Source: Paraglomus occultum
Taxonomy: Eukaryota; Glomeromycota; Glomeromycetes; Paraglomerales; Paraglomeraceae
Direction of reading: 5' to 3'
DNA length: 11,332 nucleotides
Assembly (NCBI GenBank): GCA_910592205.1
Contig: CAJVPJ010001221.1
Span: 1-11,332, forward strand
The notes under the pieces were generated by a model that worked only from the letters and a program-made list of their open reading frames with translations, did no database searches and was not told the DNA's origin. The position numbers and the translations under genes are program-made. This document shows positions 1 through 7,666 of the stretch, in pieces (position 1 is the first letter of the stretch; each line of letters opens with the position of its first letter).

Positions 1-77
1 GTTAAACTAGAAACTATTGTAAGATACTCACAATGTCAACCACAACATACCCTTTCTTCAAACAATCTAAACACTCC
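1..77 (-). pseudogene. Partial inverted copy of HID1 exon 1/intron 1
   Basis: All 77 bases are the exact reverse complement of 2420-2496. Read on the minus strand, 77-51 is the last 27 nt of HID1 exon 1 (from codon 13 onward) and 50-1 is the first 50 nt of intron 1, including the GTATGT donor. The copy contains intron sequence, so it arose by DNA duplication and not from an mRNA. Homology stops sharply at 77/78, where LINE-derived sequence begins, so the start codon and myristoylation site are absent on this side. The copy reaches the window's left edge and may continue outside it. The identity is seen directly; pseudogene status is inferred from the missing first 12 codons. An assembly artefact is the main alternative. 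Confidence 0.85.
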
Positions 78-688
78 CTACACTGCGTAACATCCTACTT
101 CCACAAAGCCATGCAGAAACCAACACTCTCACCATCCCCAGTGTTGGCCAGCTCAATTGTAATTGGGATGAAATCTTCCATAAACACCGCCACCGCCCTG
201 CCAGCGACATCCTATGGATGGCCACATGGGAAAGGCTCCCCCTGGGACGCCCAGTGGCAACCATAGCACCAGATAAAACTGACTGCCCATGGTGCCCAAA
301 TGAAGAACACAGCACGCTACACCTCCTCCACCAATGCCACATAGCGCAGTCACTTTGGGACACTGCCAATATGATATTCGCATGTGGAGCCAAACGACAA
401 CCCCCGCCACACATCCCGCACCCTGACTTCTCCGAACAACAACTCCGTCTTCTCCGTTCCATACAATCAGCAACAATCTCCACTCTCTGGAATGCCTTTA
501 CCACAAGGGCGTTCGGACACAATCCTACCCCCTCCCACTCAGACATCACTCAAATACTCCTCAATCGCCTCCTATCACTACGCTCGTTAGATTTACACAT
601 AGATCCAAGCACCCCCTGGATCTCTGTTAAAAAAATATATTCACTCATTAAAATAACAACAGATAGATACACTCCCCCCTCACAATAG
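78..688 (+). mobile_element. 3' end of a LINE-type ORF with zf-RVT zinc knuckle
   Basis: One frame is open from the HID1 junction to a TAG at 686-688, about 203 codons. It encodes the C-terminal end of a non-LTR retrotransposon polyprotein. A Trp-rich lead-in (SDILWMATWERLPLG) is followed by a zinc knuckle, CPWC then HLLHQC (C-x2-C-x8-H-x4-C), the arrangement of the zf-RVT domain found downstream of the reverse transcriptase in many LINEs. A short tail of about 120 residues contains TLWNAF. No reverse transcriptase or endonuclease segment is present, so the element is 5'-truncated at least at position 78. I could not place a 3' end, a poly(A) tail or target-site duplications. The ORF has no internal stop, which suggests a fairly recent insertion. 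Family assignment rests on the knuckle and its setting. Confidence 0.7.
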
Positions 689-1978
689 CAAACAATCCGC
701 CACTTTCGGGCTTTTATTCTCTTAATTTACTAATGTAAAAGATAAAAACAGCATAAACTGGGCTTTAGCGAGCACCTCGTTGTGAATAAAAGTTCCTCGC
801 GATAGTTATTACAATCATACAATCAGCTGTCGATTATTCTTCAATGACGACTAAAGCATAATGCGATTTATTATTCAACCGTAGCATATCACTATACGAG
901 TCTATTAGTGCTTTAACAATGTATAATCATCATACGATTATACGGCATATCAGTTCTTCAATACGCACACATTAATGATAGTCATAGTCGCCCGATTTTG
1001 GATCCCGAAGTCTATATAATTATCGTGTAACATCATGTGCTAAACCAATTTATTATATTGTAGCGAATAATAGTAAATGCATTTAAGGCTTATTATATCA
1101 GCGATAAACAAGCCACCACACATTTACACAGTTAAAGCTTATAAAAAATAGCCTTAAAATACCATCCCGATAAAAATCGTGGTAATGAAGAATGAGCTAG
1201 GAAAAAGTTTAGAAAAAAATGCTCCAAAAGTGTATATAAAATTTCTCATTTCTCTACTAACCTGGGTAGGAGGTAATTTTACCTTCCTTTCTCCACGGCA
1301 TTGTGTATTAGTGAAGTTATCGAATGAATAAAATGAAATATTTTCATCCTGGAGGTTTTTCGCTAGCCAACGGGCGCTTTGATAAAGGGATGGGGGTCGT
1401 CTCCATATTGAGAGTGGGGGTCAAAGAGCTTTTCGCAACTAACATACGAAAGTATTGGATAAATGCTACATCGTATAACGTAATGAGTAAACACTTCCAA
1501 ATGTAAGCGTTAAGGTAATAATAAACACATTGTCCTCACAATATCGACTGACAATTGAGTGTTGACAAGAAACGCGAAACAAAATTCTACCCTGAACCAT
1601 GCAGACATTGCCATCATTTTAATAGTAAATATGAATCGCTCAACTGTAACCAAATCCAAAAAAGAAAAATGGCTTAATATACTTTCAACAAACAGGATCC
1701 AGCACACGTTCTGCTAAGTACCCTAAATTGAACAAAGGTGGGTACACCAAACTATTGCGATGAATCTGCCAAATATCTGAAACTGCTCAGTCTCAAAGAA
1801 CTTGAACCAAAACGTCAACAAAATAATAGTAAATTCATTATTAAAAACTTATCGTGTAATATATGTTGATCACATGACTATCAATGAATCCCGGCCCAAG
1901 TGTAATTTTCATTATGCACTGACGAATTGCTTTTAGTCATGTTTACAAAATGCTAAGGACAGTTATCAAACCTTTAAT

Positions 1979-2108
1979 ATTACAGCTGTAATGAATGATA
2001 CGATAAATAAATCGTCATCAATCGCGAGTCATGAACCGTAAGATAAATCGTATGTTCGCCAATCGTACGATGATAGTTCATCAACCGTATGCATCAGTAT
2101 CGATGCAC
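1979..2108. repeat. Cluster of short palindromes upstream of HID1
   Basis: Four dyads occur within 130 bp: the perfect 14-bp palindrome ATTACAGCTGTAAT (1979-1992), ACGAT/ATCGT around a 6-nt loop just after it, the perfect ATCGTACGAT near 2065, and TGCATC/GATGCA near 2090-2107. They lie about 280-400 bp before the HID1 start. They could be regulatory sites or remnants of a small transposon. Confidence 0.45.
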
Positions 2109-2120
2109 AGCAAACGTTGG

Positions 2121-2125
2121 CCAAT
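2121..2125 (+). promoter_or_regulatory. CCAAT box (candidate)
   Basis: CCAAT within ggCCAATagg, about 260 nt before the HID1 start codon. A second CCAAT lies at 2267-2271, about 115 nt before the start. Such boxes are commonly bound by the HAP/NF-Y complex in fungi. This is a motif match only. Confidence 0.3.
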
Positions 2126-2333
2126 AGGAATACAAGGTTCCAATAAAGTAACTGGCTGAAACGCAAGCATTTAATCTTGTGATCGTAACAAAATCTTGGC
2201 GTTACTGGGGTAGTTTTATAAACTGTTTTGGAACAGTATTAAGTATTTTTATGAGTATTCGATTGACCAATAGAATGTGGTTTTAATTTCGCATAAATTT
2301 ATGTGATGGAACTTTTACGATTTTTAATTCAGA

Positions 2334-2340
2334 TATAAAA
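2334..2340 (+). promoter_or_regulatory. TATA-like element for HID1 (candidate)
   Basis: TATAAAA ends 43 nt before the HID1 ATG at 2384, in an AT-rich stretch. The position allows a short 5' leader. The start site has not been measured. Confidence 0.4.
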
Positions 2341-2383
2341 TAGACGTTCGCTTGTTTATTCGCTAGCTTGTAAAAACAAGACA

Positions 2384-5300
2384 ATGGGGGCAGCTGATAG
2401 TAAGCTAGCTTTCCGGAAAGGAGTGTTTAGATTGTTTGAAGAAAGGGTATGTTGTGGTTGACATTGTGAGTATCTTACAATAGTTTCTAGTTTAACAATA
2501 GTATGTCTATGAAAATAAATATGGTTTATAGAACATTCCTGCCGACGACGAATACTGGTTACAGGTATGTTGTGGAGAAAGTATTGGAGTGGGGGCAGGG
2601 TGTTGGTTGTCAAATTGTACATTGCACATATCCGTCTAAACGATTACCGGCGACATAATGCAGTTCTGGGAGTTACCCGACACTGCCGACGACGTGTTTT
2701 CTTTAATTGGAGCATCGGATATAAGACGTGTGCGAGATAAAGCAAGAGAGAATTTAGAAACTCTTATTCGCAAGGTTGGTTAAGGAATTTCTCTCATTAA
2801 ATGATTTCAGCTTAAACTATTCGGGTACTAATCATTATTCTATGAACAGCTTATCGCTCGCATGATCGAGATTGTCAGGGCACCCGATTTTCCATCACCA
2901 CAGAATTCTACTCTGCAACTTTTAAATTGCATTCGTGTATTGACGCGGCTTATGCCATTTATATACGAGGATAAAAATCTGGATGAATGGGAGGAGAGAC
3001 TGTTCTGGTCGACTCCTGTGGATGTGAAAGATGCGAGGAAAAATATTTCAGAGGCAGAGTCCGAGAGGACTAGTAATGACGCAAGCAGTATTAAAACAAC
3101 TGCTACCATTACTATTACCGCCGCTACTCCTTCTCCTACGACGGATCAAACATTCTCGAATCGGGTAAGCTGTTTGCAACATACTATATATGCTGTAGTC
3201 GCGTTTAGGTTTGTTTCCGTGATAGACTTGCCAGACAAATAAGTATGAGAATAATGCGGAATTAGTGCTTGATGCGTACGTGGATTGTGAAAACGGGTCC
3301 AGTTTATTTCACCGACAGGTGCATTTCATCGACAAAAAAAGGATAATGTTGGGGCAAATTTGTCAGTGAAATGATTGTCAGCGAAATAAACGCCTCTTGA
3401 GGGAAGCAGTTGTTTGATGAGGGGGAGGACGTGAAGCGAAAACAAAACCAGGGTTTTTTTCTGCCCGCGCCTTGATTTACCGGAACGTTGTTTTTAAGGC
3501 TTCAAGTCCACCAGCGGAACCAGCCAAGTCTCTCGGTGAGCTGTTACTGTCAACCATCGTAGAGATTTTGTTCATGTCTGGTTTTACCATTCCTACAATA
3601 TCGGGAAACAACTCACGAATAAATTACGTAATCTGGTAAACTTGTTGACCCGTTTTATTATTTTTTCTCTCGAGCTCGCGTATACGGTCAATTAAGTGAA
3701 TTATGCTAACGATTAATAACTAAAACTATAAGGGAAACGGGAGTTGGGTCGAACATGCCAATTGGTTCATCGAAAGAATTGGATTCGAATAAAACCGAAG
3801 CTTTGAGGTTGTTATTAAGCCTGTTCTCCAAGTCGATGTATATGGGTGGAGGTTAGTCTTAGACATGATACATGTAAGATTGTTAAGAGGGTTTTTAGAT
3901 CCACTCGTCTTCATATTAATTCCCCCAATCTTTAATTACGCTCTTTCTTCTTTTTACAATAAGCAACGTATATGACGAAAGAGAACAAGTTTATCAATCA
4001 TATGGTTCTCAAAATGGAGCGCAAGATAGTCTTGGCTTTACTTTGTAGTTTGTTAAATACTGCCATCAAATACAATCCAACTGGCTGGGGAATACCGTAC
4101 AATCACATGGTGTTTGTTGACGGTCGAGAGATGCTTGTAACTTTCTGTCTGCAGGTACTTCTGGTCTTGCAGGATTATAGGTCGGTTGAACAAAGAGCTA
4201 ATGCAAATGTGGAAGCTCGTCGTATGCTTTATCGGAATGCCCGTCCCAATGATGAACAGAACAATGGCAATAATGTTACTCGTAGTCCATCATCATTGAT
4301 TTCACAAATTAGTACAGCGACAAAGAATGAGGCCACTGAACAGCAGAACGCGGTCGAGACAGCTGGAGCTACTAAAGTCGATACGCCGAATGAACAGAAG
4401 AAGCATTTGTCTGCAAATATTGATAACGCGTTTAGGCATTACACGTCGAAGTTGCATAGAAATCAAGACTTTCAATTTCTGATGGATGGTATCTACCGGA
4501 TACTGAGTAATCCTATGCAGGTAAGTGGAAGTGGAGGTGAGTCGGGGATAAGCCCGATAGAGTGATCACGACGTGTATGTTTGTTTATTCGGTAGCCCAG
4601 TGTCGAGGCATTTGGAGCGGACAATAGCATCAACTGTATGATGTAATACTGATAATTTCATATTCCATATATAAAGGCCAACAATACGTATCTCCCCGGG
4701 TCAACGAAACAGGTTCGATGCCATTTGGAGATGTTGATGTTATTTTGGAAATTACTGGAAATAAACAAGGTAATTAGATGGTCGTATGTTCATGTGACCT
4801 GCAAATGGTGTTGGAAACGTAACAGCTATTTTCGACTTTAGAAGAGAACTACAAACATGTCTTTTCTGGTGAATTAGATATATTGACTGCATACTATCAA
4901 CCGTTTTGTCTTTATTGCAGCGTTTTCGTGCATATCTTCTGGAGACAGATAGAGTACTTGATATGTTGATTGTATTATTGTACTATGCTTTAGAAAATAA
5001 GAATGATGAGGGTTAGTGGCAATATGCGTAACTGTCTTTGTCCAATGCAACGGCCACTTTTTCTAACGCTGACTGTTAATTCTTTCCTCCTCTATCACAC
5101 ATACGACCTTTTTTAAGGACAAGCAGGCCTAGTACGAATGTGCGCATTTATTCTGCAAGCTATATCATCAGAGCGCGAGTTTGGAATAAGATTGAACAAA
5201 TCCTTTGAGCGTCATGGATCGCTTCCGGGAAACGTGCGCATACCAGCGTTTCATGGAACGTACGCTGACTTTATGATTATTGTAAGTTTAACAATAATGA

Positions 5301-7018
5301 CGACACATCAATTGTTGACAGCCAACGTGTTTTCTTATTTTTTCCTGCTAACGCATTTTTCTTCTTTAGTCAATACAAGCACTCATTACAACTACACATG
5401 GTTCATTAAGCCTAATTTATCCAGCACTGATAATTACAATTTCAAACGTGTCTCCTTATCTAAAGAACTTGTCGGTATTGTCATCAAACAAGTTAGTACA
5501 GCTATTTTCTTCATTTACCACTCCGAGTTTTCTATTGGCGGAAGAGGGCAACCATTTGTTGGCCGCCTATACATTGGAGACTTTTAACAATATTATCCAA
5601 TACCAGTTCTCAGGTTAGTTTAGTGGTGATTAATTTTCGTGTCGTCTGTCTTTCCGAAATTACATAATTTCGTGCTGTTCACCGCTCACCAATTGCATCA
5701 AACAGACAACCCAAACTTGGTATACGCTATGGTCAGAAACCACAGGAAATTTGAAGATTTTTCAAAATTTACCCTTTCCAAAGGCCTTTCAGACATCAAG
5801 AAACTCCAACTCGCAAGGGAAGAACGCAGACGACAAATACAACCCACTACACCTAAATCGCCTACCAGTCCAAAGCGGCCAGCCTCCACTTCAGCATCCC
5901 ACCGCAACAAAATTAGTAGCCAAGAAGAAATTACTGAGCAGACAGAGCTGTTACATCCCGAAAGAAACTCTGACGATACGGAAAGGAAAGTGAGCGAGAC
6001 TGGAGATGTCAACGAAGGAGAGATGTCTGAGAAGGCACGAGGGAAGTTGCCTGAAGGTGCGAGTCCACCTGAAAGGGGGCAGACCGGAGAACGGAGTACA
6101 GAGAGAGAAACCGTAGCAGAGAATGACAAGAAGAATTTAGAGAAGGACGAAAAGACTGAGAGGAAGATGGAGAGGATCGACGGAAAGGTTGAGGGGAGAA
6201 CGGATAAGAAAGCTGATCTTGTGATAACTCCATTTGCCGTTGGCAAGTCTGGATTTATTCCGACCGAGGATTGGGTGAGATATAATGAAAATGCTAATTG
6301 TATAAACTAAATAATAACAATTGCCATAGTGTTAGATCTCATTGTCAATTGTCTATATGCTTAGGTCTCTTCGTGGCACTCTAATTTGCCGATAGGAAAT
6401 ATTTTAATCCTCCTTACTGATCTAGTTCCAAAAGTTCAACAATATTGTCTGACAAAGTCATTAATCTCTGACTATGAAGTCCTCGATTTTCTCCGTAAAA
6501 TAACTCTGGTTGGCATTCTTCCACCGCCCCAACCAATCTATACCCGTCGATTCCAGTGGACAGAAGCTAGTGTTGTGTGGTTTTCAAGTGTGTTATGGGG
6601 TCAGGTATACATTGCTGCAAATAGTTATCTTGGAGTTTATAATGGAACGTATGTGAGCTTGTTCTCTGTGAAGAGTGATGTGAAAGAAGAAAGTAAGAAA
6701 GATGTTGGAAAAAGTAAAAGAGTAAGTGGAACTGATGTGGATGGAACGTCAACACCAACACCGACCTTAACATTAACGCCAATATCAACATCAACACCAA
6801 TACCAACACCAACAACGACGACAACAACGACAACAACACCAACACCAACAACGCCAACACCAATACCACCAACGCCAGCACCAACTCCAGTACTAACGCC
6901 GACAACGCCAACGCCAACACCAACACCGACACAAATACAAACGCCAGGATCAACACCTGGAAATAATGATGCTGTTACAAGTGACGGCATTAATACTACG
7001 CAAAATGATACATTGTAA
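2384..7018 (+). CDS. HID1: HID1 family Golgi protein, 13 exons, complete
   Basis: Encodes a 1049-aa homologue of HID1 (animal HID-1, fission yeast Ftp105), a peripheral Golgi/secretory-pathway protein; Ftp105 is known to recruit the deubiquitinase Ubp5 to the Golgi. My exon model is 2384-2446, 2532-2564, 2664-2774, 2850-3164, 3499-3635, 3733-3851, 3964-4520, 4677-4769, 4921-5011, 5118-5281, 5370-5613, 5706-6274 and 6365-7018; all junctions are GT-AG and keep frame. The start is set by MGAADSKLAFRK, with Gly2 and Ser6 as in N-myristoylation sites. Family blocks appear in order: FWELPDTADDVFSL (33-46), VLALLCSLLNT, FQFLMDGIYRILSNPMQ, LLYYALENK, VRMCAFILQ, GTYADFMII, NPNLVYAMVRN, the SEKARGKLPEG linker motif, GFIPTEDW (about 825-832) and WGQVYIAANSYLGVYNGTY. 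Exon 12 has a long charged, KE-rich linker. The family body ends near residue 934; the Thr/Pro-rich tail after it is an addition. Intron 3 has a TACTAAT branch site. Confidence 0.93.
3165..3498 (+). other. HID1 intron 4, unusually long (334 nt)
   Basis: The other eleven HID1 introns are 75-156 nt. This one runs from a GTAAGC donor after exon 4 to GTTGTTTTTAAG before exon 5, both in phase 0. A 90-bp fold-back element inside it accounts for part of the excess. It has several in-frame stops, so it cannot be read as coding. Confidence 0.8.
3302..3391. mobile_element. MITE-like fold-back element in HID1 intron 4
   Basis: Two imperfect inverted arms, 3302-3336 and 3359-3391, flank a 22-nt loop. 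Both ends read GTTTATTTC inward. Each arm holds two copies of a 12-mer with consensus ATTTCRYYGACA: 3306-3317 and 3323-3334 on the plus strand, 3361-3372 and 3376-3387 on the minus strand. The near-complete dyad with no coding capacity fits a miniature inverted-repeat or fold-back transposon. I see no clear target-site duplication, so the superfamily is unassigned. It lies in the transcribed strand and would form a strong hairpin in the pre-mRNA. Confidence 0.65.
6746..6958 (+). repeat. Thr/Pro-coding low-complexity repeat in HID1 exon 13
   Basis: About 210 nt made almost only of A and C, in ACA/ACG/CCA codon units, encodes TP, TPT and poly-T runs at about residues 960-1030 of HID1. It is in frame and continuous with the coding sequence, which ends normally at the TAA at 7016-7018. 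It follows a basic/acidic stretch (KSDVKEESKKDVGKSKR). It probably expanded by replication slippage. The product would be disordered and rich in potential phosphorylation or O-glycosylation residues. Confidence 0.85.
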
Positions 7019-7041
7019 ATTTTCGTTTCTAGCATATAATG

Positions 7042-7047
7042 AATAAA
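7042..7047 (+). terminator. Poly(A) signal for HID1 (candidate)
   Basis: AATAAA lies 24 nt after the HID1 stop codon in AT-rich sequence. The position suits a short 3' UTR. No transcript data. Confidence 0.45.
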
Positions 7048-7467
7048 TTAAAGTATACATTTCTGTTGAAACCAATGATAGTACAGGCGTGAACCGTGAA
7101 TCGTATTAACTGAAACGAATCAGCAAGGTGAAAATTCACGGAATAATCGTAATAGTCAAGCACCAAATAAGAATTAATAACGATCTCAAGTCTTAACGGA
7201 ATACATTCCCAAGTATAATATATCACGAGACAAATATTCAACCAATATCTTAGTGAACTTTTTTATTACAGTAAGGTAGCGCATGTAATCTAACATCCTG
7301 GATGACTTTTAAGAGTATGCAGGTCTTTGAACGATTTCGGATCACAACTCCTAAACTTATATTGTCGGTGTCTTTTATAAGAGTAAAATTTCGAATTAAG
7401 TCTTTTGTGGTGAAAATTATTTAAACTTTAAATTAGCTGGTCTGCATTACTATAGTAGTAAATGTGT

Positions 7468-7473
7468 TTTATT
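7468..7473 (-). terminator. Poly(A) signal for the glycogen synthase-like gene (candidate)
   Basis: AATAAA on the minus strand, about 195 nt downstream of the TGA at 7669-7667. This would imply a 3' UTR of about 200 nt or more. Motif only. Confidence 0.3.
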
Positions 7474-7666
7474 GAATTGTTGTTATCTAAACTAATATAA
7501 TGAACGCGTAAACAACTCGTGCATCACGACTTAACTTTCTTTGATACTCTCCCATCGACTCCTAGATTGACTTGTTCAAGTCAGTTTACAAAGGAAAGCG
7601 AGTGGTAATCACCTCTGTATTTTGGTTTTTCCTCAAATCATCCCGCAGGAACGGAGGATGCACTCT

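Larger units (their letters stand above)
689..2383. other. Gene-poor stretch: LINE 3' flank and HID1 upstream region
   Basis: About 1.7 kb of AT-rich sequence without a convincing coding region. It has many small palindromes: GTATAATC/GATTATAC at 921-943, a TACCA...TGGTA hairpin at 1160-1184, and a cluster at 1979-2108. A weak inverted pair around AAGGCT lies at about 1080-1096 and 1143-1160. The two small ORFs here (60-65 codons) have no recognisable features. The right end carries CCAAT boxes and a TATA-like element before HID1. Some of the left part may be LINE 3' UTR. Confidence 0.6.
1..2496. repeat. Inverted repeat pair, arms 1-77 and 2420-2496
   Basis: The two 77-nt arms match at every base in inverted orientation and are separated by 2342 nt. 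The right arm lies inside the intact HID1 gene. The left arm is cut by the window start, so the true arm length is unknown. The spacer holds the LINE fragment and the HID1 upstream region. Confidence 0.9.
7019..7666. other. Intergenic region between convergent genes
   Basis: About 650 bp separate the 3' ends of HID1 (+) and the glycogen synthase-like gene (-), so it should hold both 3' UTRs. I see no gene. It contains the HID1 AATAAA, a TTTATT (AATAAA on the minus strand) at 7468-7473 about 195 nt past the other stop, and a small hairpin TGACTTG/CAAGTCA with a 2-nt loop at 7568-7583. Confidence 0.7.

Noticed and set aside
1324-1506. 60-codon open frame (+) in the gene-poor region
   Set aside because: No recognisable motif, no homologous feel, length expected by chance; no promoter or splice context.
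1510-1707. 65-codon open frame (-)
   Set aside because: Hydrophobic-looking but short and without domain or context; likely chance.
2356-2622. 88-codon open frame (-) overlapping HID1 exons 1-2; first suspected to be LINE sequence because it matches 1-77
   Set aside because: The match is explained by the inverted HID1 copy; the plus strand here clearly encodes MGAADSKLAFRK and its intron.
5138-5587. 149-codon frame read as one protein
   Set aside because: It runs through intron 10 (5282-5369) and then into the wrong frame of exon 11; the family match needs the spliced frame.
5698-6246. 182-codon antisense frame opposite HID1 exon 12
   Set aside because: Ser/Leu/Phe-rich shadow of the charged KE-rich sense strand; no independent signal.
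2384-7018. HID1 as a frameshifted pseudogene broken into many ORFs
   Set aside because: Twelve GT-AG introns join the pieces with every frame and the family spacing preserved.
6567-7035. Two antisense frames (Val/Gly- and Leu/Val-rich) opposite the Thr/Pro tail
   Set aside because: Low-complexity shadows of the repeat; the sense frame joins conserved HID1 sequence.
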